From assembly GCF_039710355.1 (NCBI RefSeq), contig NZ_JBDKWZ010000022.1, forward strand, positions 1 through 64,000: a stretch of 64,000 nucleotides of DNA, read 5' to 3'. This document shows positions 23,805-31,986 of the stretch, one piece after another. The first letter of the stretch is position 1, and each line of letters starts with the position of its first letter. The notes beneath the pieces are model-generated. The model searched no databases and was not told the origin of the DNA. It saw only the letters and a program-made list of their open reading frames with translations. Source of the DNA: Rapidithrix thailandica (GTDB lineage Bacteria; Bacteroidota; Bacteroidia; Cytophagales; Flammeovirgaceae). The position numbers were made by a program, and so were the translations under genes.

Positions 23805-25259
23805 ATGATCAACTTTAAGAAAATAAGCCGTGTATTGGGGATTTTATTAATCATCAATGGCTTATTTATGTTATTGTGCCTCCCCTTTTCCTTTATTGAT
23901 GAAAGGCCGGATGATGAAATAGCCCTTATCATTTCCGGAGGAATTACCCTGGTGGTCGGTTTGGGCGGTTGGCGGTTTTCCTTAAAAGCGACACATCGCG
24001 ACCTGAAGAAGAGAGACGGTTACCTGATTGTGGTTGGTGGCTGGCTGTTAATGTCCTTCTTTGGGAGTTTGCCGTACCTCTTGTCCGGAGCCATTCCTAA
24101 TTATGCCGATGCGTTTTTCGAAACCGTTTCGGGGTTTACCACTACCGGAGCTACCGTATTGACCAATATTGAAGGTGTGGACCGGGGAATCTTGTTTTGG
24201 CGCAGCTTGACCCAATGGATCGGAGGTATGGGAATTATCGTTTTGGCCATTGCCATTCTACCCTTCTTGGGGATTGGGGGAATGCAGCTGTTCGTAGCGG
24301 AAGCCCCGGGCATTAGTCCCGATAAATTGCAACCCCGTATCAAAGAGACAGCCAAGCGCTTGTGGTTTATCTATTTAGGTTTGACCATTTTAGAATGTGT
24401 ATTGTTGATGTTGGGCGGAATGAGTTTTTACGATGCCATTAATCATAGCCTTACCACCATGGCTACGGGAGGCTTTTCCACCAAAAATGCCAGTGCCGCC
24501 CATTTTGATTCGCCTTATATTCAATATGTGCTCATTATCTTCATGTTTTTGGCAGGGACGAATTTTACCATTAACTACTTTTTTGTAAAAGGAAAATTTA
24601 AAAAAATATGGTTGAATGAAGAGTTTCGGACATATGTGTTTCTGACGGGCATTTTTGTGTTGATTGTATCCACTACCGTTTACTTTGTGACCGACAGCGG
24701 GGCGGAACGTTCTTTCCGGGATGCCTTGTTCCAGGTCGTTTCCGTAATCACCACTACTGGTTTTGTCTCTGCTGACTTTACTTCCTGGGCGCCTTTTATC
24801 ACCATCTTGTTTTTCATATTTATGTTTATGGGTGCCTCAGCCGGATCTACTGCCGGGGGAGTGAAAATAGTGCGGCACGTCATCCTGATGAAAAACAGTT
24901 TCCTGGAATTGAAACGGCAGTTACACCCCTCAGCGGTGATCCCCGTACGACTGAATAATAAAGCGGTTTCTCAAGATATCACCTTTAACGTACTGGCCTT
25001 TATCTTCATTTATATCATTGTATTTTGTATAGGTTCATTGATTCTGGCTTCCATGGGGCTGGATTTTTTGACAGCAATAGGAGCGGTGGCAACCTCATTG
25101 GGAAATATCGGACCGGGGTTGGGTACGGTAGGGCCCGTGGATAATTTCGCTCACCTGCCCGGTGCTGCCAAATGGGTCTTGTCCTTTTTGATGCTGATGG
25201 GACGCCTGGAGTTATTTACCTTCTTAATCTTACTGTCGCCTTATTTCTGGCAAAAGTAG
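23805..25259 (+). CDS. trkH: Trk potassium channel subunit TrkH
   Basis: Inner membrane potassium-translocating subunit, 484 residues with about 10-12 hydrophobic segments. The four pore loops with selectivity glycines are recognisable: ETVSGFTTTGATVL, LTTMATGGFSTKN, SVITTTGFVSAD and ATSLGNIGPGLG. It works with TrkA from the gene before it. The stop is followed by the purB promoter without an obvious terminator in the next 110 bases. Confidence 0.95.
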   Translation: MINFKKISRVLGILLIINGLFMLLCLPFSFIDERPDDEIALIISGGITLVVGLGGWRFSLKATHRDLKKRDGYLIVVGGWLLMSFFGSLPYLLSGAIPNYADAFFETVSGFTTTGATVLTNIEGVDRGILFWRSLTQWIGGMGIIVLAIAILPFLGIGGMQLFVAEAPGISPDKLQPRIKETAKRLWFIYLGLTILECVLLMLGGMSFYDAINHSLTTMATGGFSTKNASAAHFDSPYIQYVLIIFMFLAGTNFTINYFFVKGKFKKIWLNEEFRTYVFLTGIFVLIVSTTVYFVTDSGAERSFRDALFQVVSVITTTGFVSADFTSWAPFITILFFIFMFMGASAGSTAGGVKIVRHVILMKNSFLELKRQLHPSAVIPVRLNNKAVSQDITFNVLAFIFIYIIVFCIGSLILASMGLDFLTAIGAVATSLGNIGPGLGTVGPVDNFAHLPGAAKWVLSFLMLMGRLELFTFLILLSPYFWQK

Positions 25260-25285
25260 ATTGTAGGGGACCGGGAAGTGTTACG

Positions 25286-25316
25286 TTGTACATTGCCGAT
25301 TGATTGTATAACTTTG
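25286..25316 (+). promoter_or_regulatory. Promoter of purB
   Basis: TTG at 25286-25288, a 20-base spacer and TAACTTTG at 25309-25316 match the Bacteroidota consensus. It leaves an untranslated leader of about 95 bases before purB. Confidence 0.68.
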
Positions 25317-25373
25317 CCCAACCCGGATGTGGTTTCTAGAAAAGAATTAAATTTTTAATACTAATCCATTAGA

Positions 25374-25396
25374 AAGTCTGGTTCAACCAGGCTTTT
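25374..25396 (+). terminator. Terminator-like hairpin in the purB leader
   Basis: AAGTCTGG pairs with CCAGGCTT (one G-T pair) around TTCAA and runs into TTATTT. It lies between the proposed purB promoter and the purB start. It may end the trk transcript, or it may attenuate purB. Confidence 0.5.
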
Positions 25397-25415
25397 ATTT
25401 GTTTTGATAAATTGA

Positions 25416-26765
25416 ATGATCATGGTCCTCAATGAATTGTCTGCAATATCTCCCGTAGACGGAAGGTATCGAAGTAAAACAACTGACTTAGCCCCTTACT
25501 TTTCAGAGTATGCACTGATTAAATACCGTGTATGGGTAGAAATCGAATACTTTATCGCTTTGTGCGAACAACCGCTTCCTCAGTTAAAAGATTTCGACAA
25601 GAGTTTATATGAAAAATTGCGGTCCTTGTACCGGGATTTTGCCTTTGAAGATGCTCAGAGGATTAAAGAGATCGAGAAAGTGACCAACCACGATGTAAAA
25701 TCCGTGGAGTATTTTATCAAAGAAAAATTTGAGGTGCTGGGCATTTCTGCCTATCAGGAATTTATTCACTTTGGCCTTACCTCACAGGACATCAACAATA
25801 CCTCTATTCCATTGTCATTAAAAAAGGCCAACGAAGAGGTAGTGTTCGGCTTGCTTGAAAATGTGTTGGATACCTTGGAAAGTATGGCAGAGGGTTGGGC
25901 AGACATTTCCATGTTGGCATATACGCATGGTCAACCGGCATCGCCTACCCGTATAGGCAAAGAGTTGAAGGTGTTTACCTATCGTTTGCGCAAGCAAGTT
26001 GCGGACTTGAAACAAGTACCTTATCAAGCAAAATTCGGAGGCGCTACAGGTAATTTTAACGCGCATCATGTGGCTTATCCGGCGGTGGATTGGAAGGCGT
26101 TTGGCAATACATTTGTCAGCGATTATTTAGGACTAAACCGCTCCGAATATACCACCCAAATCGAAAATTACGATTATCTGGCAGCCTTGTTTGATAATTT
26201 TAAGCGGATCAATACGATCTTGATTGATTTGAGCCGGGATATCTGGCAATATATTTCAATGGGTTATTTTAGCCAGAAAATCAATAAAAATGAAGTGGGC
26301 TCTTCGGCCATGCCGCATAAAGTAAATCCCATCGATTTTGAAAATGCCGAAGGCAACCTGGGGATTGCCAATGCAATTTTTGAACATTTATCGGCTAAAC
26401 TGCCTGTGTCCAGATTACAACGCGATTTGACGGACTCTACGGTGCTGCGGAACATCGGAGTGCCTTTGGCGCATACCAATATTGCCTTGCACGCTATTCT
26501 GAAAGGTTTGGGAAAACTTCAACTGAACGAATCGAAAGTGCGTGAGGATTTGGAGGAGAATTGGGCGGTAGTTGCAGAGGCCATCCAAACAATTTTGAGA
26601 CGGGAAGGCTACCCGAAGCCGTACGAGGCGCTCAAAGCCTTAACCCGTACCAACGAAGCAATCACCAAGGATTCTATTCAGGCCTTTATCGAGACGTTAA
26701 AGGTGCCCGGAGAAATCAAAGAGGAGTTGAAAGGCATCTCGCCTTATAATTATACCGGGGTATAA
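25416..26765 (+). CDS. purB: Adenylosuccinate lyase
   Basis: PurB splits SAICAR to AICAR plus fumarate, and adenylosuccinate to AMP plus fumarate, in purine synthesis. The 449-residue protein shows SPVDGRY at the start, TNHDVKSVEYFIKE, HFGLTSQDINN, THGQPASPT and the fumarase-family signature SSAMPHKVNPIDFENAEG. Length and order are those of the E. coli-type enzyme. Two Met codons lie two codons apart at the start, and either could be used. It is monocistronic, with a terminator at 26788. Confidence 0.96.
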   Translation: MIMVLNELSAISPVDGRYRSKTTDLAPYFSEYALIKYRVWVEIEYFIALCEQPLPQLKDFDKSLYEKLRSLYRDFAFEDAQRIKEIEKVTNHDVKSVEYFIKEKFEVLGISAYQEFIHFGLTSQDINNTSIPLSLKKANEEVVFGLLENVLDTLESMAEGWADISMLAYTHGQPASPTRIGKELKVFTYRLRKQVADLKQVPYQAKFGGATGNFNAHHVAYPAVDWKAFGNTFVSDYLGLNRSEYTTQIENYDYLAALFDNFKRINTILIDLSRDIWQYISMGYFSQKINKNEVGSSAMPHKVNPIDFENAEGNLGIANAIFEHLSAKLPVSRLQRDLTDSTVLRNIGVPLAHTNIALHAILKGLGKLQLNESKVREDLEENWAVVAEAIQTILRREGYPKPYEALKALTRTNEAITKDSIQAFIETLKVPGEIKEELKGISPYNYTGV

Positions 26766-26787
26766 AGTACAAGAAAAGTTGATACCA

Positions 26788-26824
26788 CAAGAGGCTGCCA
26801 GTTTCCATACCTGACAGCCTCTTG
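26788..26824. terminator. Terminator between purB and the converging gene
   Basis: CAAGAGGCTG pairs with CAGCCTCTTG over a 17-base loop and is followed by TTTTTT. Confidence 0.75.
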
Positions 26825-26859
26825 TTTTTTGTCTTTCTTGATATTGATCAAAAAAGCAA

Positions 26860-27228
26860 TTAATCTTCCGGATAGGGAATGTATACATAATTAACAAACT
26901 CGTCATCCACTACAAAAAGACAACAAAACTCATCCGGATCTTTGTAAGCGGCTTTAAACTCTGCTACCTTTTCTTTATCAATGAGGGTTCTTTGAACAAA
27001 CTCGTCCAGAAAAGAAAAATAATAATTCCAGTTAAGGGCCATTTCATCTTTGCCAATGAGCAACTGTCCGAAATGTAATTCCTCTTTTGAAATGGGAAAA
27101 ATAGGGAAGTCAGAAATCTTACGTACCCGTAGTTGATAAGCCGCCTCTTTCAAGGTATTGGCAACCGCCAAAAAATCTTGAGAGATCGTACCCAGGTATT
27201 TTCCGTTTAATTCGGGACTGTTTTCCAT
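26860..27228 (-). CDS. Conserved-looking unknown cytoplasmic protein
   Basis: A 122-residue protein not recognised. It is acidic, without signal or membrane segments, and has segments such as LKEAAYQLRVRKISDFPIFP and a C-terminus rich in aromatic and acidic residues (FVVDDEFVNYVYIPYPED). It reads as a compact single domain. A full -7 consensus box lies 67 bases upstream, which supports expression. No partner gene is adjacent. Confidence 0.7.
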   Translation of the reverse strand: MENSPELNGKYLGTISQDFLAVANTLKEAAYQLRVRKISDFPIFPISKEELHFGQLLIGKDEMALNWNYYFSFLDEFVQRTLIDKEKVAEFKAAYKDPDEFCCLFVVDDEFVNYVYIPYPED

Positions 27229-27294
27229 AATGCAATTCCTATGTTAAATTCTATTGTGCGAACCAATGTGTCAGGAGAGGTAAATCACCCGCTA

Positions 27295-27302
27295 CAAAGG
27301 TA
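27295..27302 (-). promoter_or_regulatory. Candidate -7 box of the gene at 26860
   Basis: The minus strand reads TACCTTTG, a full match. The -33 element is not clear. Confidence 0.4.
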
Positions 27303-27812
27303 TTTGAGAAATCAGAATAATACGAATGCCCTGACAGGAATTGTGTAAAAAGCGCATAGGCAAAGGAAAAAACATTTTTCTGTTGGGTGGTATTGATAAA
27401 AAAGCCCATGAGGAGATTGCAAGTAAAAGAGAAGTTTCTTAACTTAAATAAACAGGGATATATACAAATAGCCTGGAATGCGAATATTCCTGTACTAAGC
27501 CATTAGTTCCATGTTACTAGCCTTGCATTCATTGATAAATGCGATACGGGGATTCAGATGAAAAGGAGGCGGGCGGTTACTCTTCTCAAAGATGAAGTGC
27601 TTACGGTTATCCCTGTTGAAAGGCTCTTGCCAAAAGAACCCTTGAAAGTAAGATGAATGCTTATTTTATCCACGAAATACAGCCAACCCGGCCAGTGTTT
27701 TGGATAAAACCTACAAGGAAGTGACCACTCAATGTAAGAAAGAATACAAGCCTATCATTTTCAATAGTCCGATTACCCTTAGGTACACCCTTTTCACCTT
27801 AAACTAATAAAT
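27303..27812. other. Intergenic region with coding-like remnants
   Basis: No intact gene. The plus strand has a 32-codon frame at 27558-27656 (contains KDEVLTVIPVERLLPKEPL) and, in a shifted frame to about 27806, a segment reading ASVLDKTYKEVTTQCKKEY and then IIFNSPITLRY. These look like pieces of real proteins with frame changes between them, but I do not recognise the source. Confidence 0.35.
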
Positions 27813-28301
27813 ATGAGAGCCATCAAGTTATTTGGTATTTTGTTACTGGTTTTGGCCCTTTTGGGCTTTTCCAGTCACCCGGTTGAACATATCAACAAGA
27901 AGCCTAGGGCTGTCGACCTGGTTGGTACTTGGGAATTAGTGTCGTCCAAAATAGGAAATGCGGAGAATTATACACTTAGGAAAGAAACAATAGGCTATAA
28001 AAAGTTGATTACGCCAGGGTATTTTACTTGGATTTCGTACGATTTGGAAAGTATGGAAGTAACAGGCCTGGGGGGAGGAAAATATAATGTGGGGGAAGAT
28101 GAGTATGTAGAACATATAGAATATTTTTTTCCTGCCGGATCCAATCTGCAAGGTGTTTCCCTCCCTTTTGAAATGCGAATTGAAAATAACCAATGGTTTC
28201 ACTCCGGTTATGTGCTGGAACGGGAACTGAACACCGAACAGGGAGAGTATGTAGTGGTTGGCCGTACCTACATTCAAGAGGTATGGAGGAAAATCGATTG
28301 A
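27813..28301 (+). CDS. Lipocalin-like exported protein, paralogue A
   Basis: A 162-residue protein with a hydrophobic N-terminus (MRAIKLFGILLLVLALLGFSS) acting as a signal peptide. The mature domain opens with DLVGTWELVSSK, the typical first strand of lipocalin-like and DUF4488-like barrels. It continues through GYKKLITPGYFTWISYD, a glycine-rich turn, EYVEHIEYFFPAG and WFHSGYVLERE to IQEVWRKID. Such barrels bind small hydrophobic molecules, but the ligand here is unknown. The next gene is a close paralogue 80 bases downstream in the same direction. Confidence 0.75.
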   Translation: MRAIKLFGILLLVLALLGFSSHPVEHINKKPRAVDLVGTWELVSSKIGNAENYTLRKETIGYKKLITPGYFTWISYDLESMEVTGLGGGKYNVGEDEYVEHIEYFFPAGSNLQGVSLPFEMRIENNQWFHSGYVLERELNTEQGEYVVVGRTYIQEVWRKID

Positions 28302-28381
28302 TCCCACAGCTTTCTTGGTGAAATCAAAGCTACTTTCAACTAAAAAAGTAAATTGTAGTATCTCAAAAATGAACATTTCCT

Positions 28382-28876
28382 ATGAAAACTATAAAAATGC
28401 TCTTGGCCTTTACGATATTTTTGGGGTTGGTAGGTTTTGTACCTAACGGGGGACAACGGTTGGTATCAGATACGCATCCCACCATCGATGATCTGATAGG
28501 TACCTGGGAGCTTGTCTCGTTTAAGTACGGAGAGGAACAATCCTTTTCTCCCCGTCCTGATTTTATCGGCTACCGCAAACTCATCACTCCCACACATTTT
28601 GTCTATGTATCTTTTGAAGAGGGCAAAGAAGCCATCGACTATGCCGGTGGAGGAACCTTTACATTAAAAGACGGAATTTATACAGAACATATCGAATTTT
28701 ATTATCCGGGTGATTCCAAATTATTAGGCTCGGCGATGCCCTTTCAATGTAAGATACAAGATAAGAGGTGGCATCACTCCGGATACATCATCGAGCGTGA
28801 ATTTGATATAGATAAAGGTGTGTACAAGGTGGTTAAAAGGCAACGGATTGAAGAGATTTGGCAACGTGTGGATTGA
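28382..28876 (+). CDS. Lipocalin-like exported protein, paralogue B
   Basis: A 164-residue paralogue of the preceding gene. It has a signal peptide (MKTIKMLLAFTIFLGLVGFV), then DLIGTWELVSFK, GYRKLITPTHFVYVSF, YAGGGTFTLKD, YTEHIEFYYPGDS, WHHSGYIIERE and a C-terminal RIEEIWQRVD. The pair arose by tandem duplication and is probably one operon. A terminator follows at 28886. Confidence 0.75.
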   Translation: MKTIKMLLAFTIFLGLVGFVPNGGQRLVSDTHPTIDDLIGTWELVSFKYGEEQSFSPRPDFIGYRKLITPTHFVYVSFEEGKEAIDYAGGGTFTLKDGIYTEHIEFYYPGDSKLLGSAMPFQCKIQDKRWHHSGYIIEREFDIDKGVYKVVKRQRIEEIWQRVD

Positions 28877-28885
28877 TAACAAAGG

Positions 28886-28920
28886 AGTGAAAGGGGGCAA
28901 ACTATTGCCTCCCTCACTTT
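28886..28920. terminator. Terminator between the lipocalin-like genes and asnB
   Basis: AGTGAAAGGGGGCAA pairs with TTGCCTCCCTCACT with a small mismatch, and T residues follow on the plus strand. It lies between two converging genes. Confidence 0.65.
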
Positions 28921-28943
28921 TTTATCTTCAGAAATAGATTTTT

Positions 28944-30860
28944 CTACACTTTTGCTTTCGGTTGGTCGATGCTTTGTTTCCACCAATATTGAAAGGCCAA
29001 CAAAGCCCAAACCCGGTTTTGATCGAAATTGTTGGTATTGAATACTTGATGTTTGATGTGCTTGATTTTTCCCCATTCGAAAATACCTTGTTCCCGGATA
29101 AAATCTTCCTTAAACATTTCCTTATCAATCCAGTGACGTAACTCTCCTTTATACCCCCGGGCCAGCGGCACATCAAAGCCTTGCTTAGGTCGCTTATAAA
29201 GCTTTTCGGGCAGTAGAGGTCTTACCGCATCTTGTAAGATGCGCTTTTTCATACCGTGATGGATTTTGTATTCGGCAGGTAAAGAAAAGGCAAATTCTAC
29301 CAATCGATGATCCAGGAATGGGACCCGTACTTCCAAGCTATTGGCCATTGACATGGAATCTACTTTATGAAGCATGTCATTGGGAAGCAGTAATTTTACA
29401 TCGGAATATAATACTTCGTTGAAGTTCTTGCCTTGAATCGGGGAGAGGTAGCCGTTTTTGATCGACTGAAAAGCTTGTTGGTCTATTTTGTCCAATATTT
29501 CCTTTCGCAATAGGCTCTGTAAGTTTTGCTCGGTGTTCCAACTGGTGAGGTACCAGTAGCGTTCTTGCGGGCTTTTGTGCATGCCTTCCGCAAAGCGGTG
29601 CAGTTGGCGTATTTTATTTCCCAGGTAATGATTGCGCGATTTGGGCAAAGCATTCCAAAGAGGGTACATGGCAGAAACCAGTTTCTCTTTTGCACCTGCA
29701 TTCCGGGCCTGGAATTCGCCCCGGTATTTATTATATCCTGCAAATACTTCATCGGCACCATCTCCGGAAAGACATACGGTTACCTTTTCCCGGGTTTGTT
29801 TGCTAAGAATGTAAAACGGTATGGCAGAAGAGTCGGCAAAGGGCTCTCCGTAATAGTTGAGCAAATCAAACAGGTGTTCAAAGTAATCATCGTTGCTTAG
29901 TTGAAAAACCGTGTGGTTGGTTTTATACCGCTCTGCGACCAGTTGGGCATAATGGGTTTCATCAAATAACGGCTCGTCTTTAAACCCCACGGAGAAGGTA
30001 TTCAAATTAGGGGTAAACTTTGATGCCAGGGCAACGACTGTAGAAGAATCAATCCCACCACTTAAAAATGCTCCTAAAGGTACATCTGATACCATTCGCT
30101 CTTCCACCGACTCTTCCAGCAATTTTAATAATTGCTTTTGTGCCGCTTCGTAACTTACAGGAGGCTGGCTCTGATTTTCTTGAGGAGCCGGTAGATGATA
30201 ATAAGGTTCTACGTGGACTTGTTTTCCTTTAATTTCAAGACAATGACCAGGCTCTAATTTATACGTGTTCTCATAGATGGTATGAGGAGCCGGAATATAA
30301 TGTAGTTGAAAATACAGATATAACGATTGGTAATTGATTTCTTTGGGAATATTGAACTGTAGTAATGCATTCAGTTCGGAAGCAAAGAGAAATTTATCTT
30401 CATCATGGTAATATACCAAAGGTTTGATGCCAAATCTGTCACGGGCTAAAAACAGACTGTTCTCTTGCTTGTCAAAGATTGCAAAAGCAAAAAAACCATG
30501 TAGTTTGGGTAAACAAGCCTTTCCCTCATGGATAAAAAGGTGAAGTAGTACTTCCGTATCGGACTGGGTTTTAAATTCCACGCCTTTTGCCTGAAGCTCT
30601 TCCCGGAGAATTTTGAAATTATATATCTCTCCGTTGAATACCATGGTGTAGCGGCCGCTGGGGTCAGTCATAGGTTGATCCGCCCCGTGTGATAAATCAA
30701 TAATGGAGAGCCGTCTATGGCCTAATCCGGTATAATACTCATTGAACAGAAAACCGGTGTCAGGCCCCCGGTGGGTGAGAGCCTCATTGGCTTTGTGTAA
30801 ATTAATGGCGAAAATTCTACCAATTTCATTAAAGGCGTGTATCCCTGAAATTCCACACAT
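28944..30860 (-). CDS. asnB: Asparagine synthase (glutamine-hydrolysing)
   Basis: A 638-residue class II glutamine amidotransferase fused to a synthetase domain. Cys2 in MCGISGI is the glutaminase nucleophile, followed by LTHRGPD, LGHRRLSIIDL and FNGEIYN. The synthetase half has the ATP pyrophosphatase loop LSGGIDSS and LSGDGADEVFAGY. It makes asparagine from aspartate and glutamine. Some relatives act in polysaccharide or amide synthesis, but the single-gene setting supports the housekeeping role. The start is fixed by the required Met-Cys. Confidence 0.93.
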   Translation of the reverse strand: MCGISGIHAFNEIGRIFAINLHKANEALTHRGPDTGFLFNEYYTGLGHRRLSIIDLSHGADQPMTDPSGRYTMVFNGEIYNFKILREELQAKGVEFKTQSDTEVLLHLFIHEGKACLPKLHGFFAFAIFDKQENSLFLARDRFGIKPLVYYHDEDKFLFASELNALLQFNIPKEINYQSLYLYFQLHYIPAPHTIYENTYKLEPGHCLEIKGKQVHVEPYYHLPAPQENQSQPPVSYEAAQKQLLKLLEESVEERMVSDVPLGAFLSGGIDSSTVVALASKFTPNLNTFSVGFKDEPLFDETHYAQLVAERYKTNHTVFQLSNDDYFEHLFDLLNYYGEPFADSSAIPFYILSKQTREKVTVCLSGDGADEVFAGYNKYRGEFQARNAGAKEKLVSAMYPLWNALPKSRNHYLGNKIRQLHRFAEGMHKSPQERYWYLTSWNTEQNLQSLLRKEILDKIDQQAFQSIKNGYLSPIQGKNFNEVLYSDVKLLLPNDMLHKVDSMSMANSLEVRVPFLDHRLVEFAFSLPAEYKIHHGMKKRILQDAVRPLLPEKLYKRPKQGFDVPLARGYKGELRHWIDKEMFKEDFIREQGIFEWGKIKHIKHQVFNTNNFDQNRVWALLAFQYWWKQSIDQPKAKV

Positions 30861-31137
30861 GGGGCAACTGGATTTGGTCTAAAATATCTTTTACAAAAAT
30901 TAAGTGAATACCCTTTGTGATGTCTTGATCTTGAGGCTGAGATTACAGAGGGCTTGGGCTATATGCTATCCACTTAGCTATAGGATAAAAAATGCATTCT
31001 CTTGCAATACTACAAACTGTTTTTGTAAGCGTTGAATGAAATCGCTTCTATTTTTGAGGCATTGTAGAGAAACAAGGATATTTTACACAAAAACGAACCG
31101 GATTCTTTGAGGAAGGAGGGAGTTGATTTTTCAAAAA
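30861..31137. other. Intergenic region, nothing recognised
   Basis: About 280 bases that must contain the asnB promoter. A stretch near 30940-31000 was examined for tRNA folding and does not form a cloverleaf. Confidence 0.5.
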
Positions 31138-31165
31138 AGCTCTCCGTTGAGTAAGCTGGAGAGCT
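31138..31165 (-). terminator. Terminator of the small gene at 31177
   Basis: AGCTCTCC pairs with GGAGAGCT over a 12-base loop, and on the minus strand six T residues follow. Confidence 0.7.
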
Positions 31166-31176
31166 ATCGTAATGCT

Positions 31177-31413
31177 TTACTCAAAGTTCAGGTGCATCAT
31201 TTCTTTATATTTACCTTTTATGGCCCGGAATATCATTACATGCACCGGAACTTGCTTGTGTGTATGTAGTTCTTTTGACTCATTGATAAATTGGATAATT
31301 CCTTCTTTTATCTCTTTCCAGTTAACAAGGTACAAATCGCTTTCTTTGGTGTATAAAGGAGAGTTCATCACCAGCTTGTAAGAATTTTTAGATTCTTTCA
31401 TGCTCTTTATCAT
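31177..31413 (-). CDS. Unknown small protein
   Basis: A 78-residue protein not recognised. It has no signal peptide. The sequence MKESKNSYKLVMNSPLY, WKEIKEGIIQFINE and VPVHVMIFRAIKG reads like a real alpha/beta domain, and a good terminator follows 12 bases after the stop. An alternative start lies 4 codons downstream. Function unknown. Confidence 0.6.
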   Translation of the reverse strand: MIKSMKESKNSYKLVMNSPLYTKESDLYLVNWKEIKEGIIQFINESKELHTHKQVPVHVMIFRAIKGKYKEMMHLNFE

Positions 31414-31545
31414 TTTAGGGGAATAATCATTTATTACAGAAAACTAAATAACTCCTGTTAAAATTCAATTAAATCTTTGTTAATTAAAATGAATTTTCAG
31501 TTTTTTTTTGAAAAAAAATAGTGTGGGCTTAATAAGTGGCGGTAA

Positions 31546-31590
31546 TTCAGAGAGTTGGATTTTGAAAAATTTTAAACAAAACTCTCTGAA
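31546..31590. repeat. 11-base inverted repeat
   Basis: TTCAGAGAGTT and its exact complement are separated by 23 bases. It is the first of three inverted repeats in a 570-base stretch without genes (31414-31986). Confidence 0.5.
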
Positions 31591-31716
31591 AAGTATATTT
31601 TAGGGGAATATATGACAGTATATCCTTATTGTAAAATATGAAGAAATAATGTCGTGAAAAGTGAGAGGAAATGGGTATTGTTTTTATATAAGTGTCAATG
31701 GTGAGAGAGCATAAAA

Positions 31717-31745
31717 AATGGCTTTGCAAAAGATGCAAAGCCATT
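31717..31745 (-). terminator. Strong orphan terminator
   Basis: A perfect 12-base stem (AATGGCTTTGCA, loop AAAGA) is followed on the minus strand by TTTTTT. No gene ends before it, because the gene to its right already ends in the palindrome at 31919. It may terminate a small RNA from about 31870. Confidence 0.65.
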
Positions 31746-31918
31746 AACACTCCTAAAATTCAAAAAATTGTAATTAAGAGAAAAACTACATTTTTTGTAT
31801 TACTAATATAAGGAAAAAATCAACACATTACACGTAAATTGGTATAATTAATTTAGGAAATCGTATGAAAAAGCTAAGTAATTATCCTTGATAACAATGT
31901 GCATAATTGTTTTTTGTG

Positions 31919-31972
31919 CGGTAATTAAAAATGTCCGGGCAATAGCTATTGCCCGGACATTTTTAATTACCG
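31919..31972. terminator. 54-base perfect palindrome, terminator of the outer membrane protein gene
   Basis: Two exactly complementary 27-base arms meet at 31945/31946 with no spacer. The centre is CCGGGCAATAG and its mirror, the outside is AATTAAAAAT. The A and T tracts allow termination in both directions. It lies 15 bases after the stop of the leftward gene. Confidence 0.75.
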
Positions 31973-31986
31973 TAAGCGTATATCTT

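Noticed and set aside
30940..31000. Possible tRNA fragment
   Set aside because: Some segments look like tRNA arms, but no acceptor stem, anticodon arm or T-loop consensus can be paired.
31547..31750. 67-codon leftward frame beginning in the orphan terminator
   Set aside because: Its first codons are the terminator stem itself, and the rest is A+T-rich sequence with low-quality composition.
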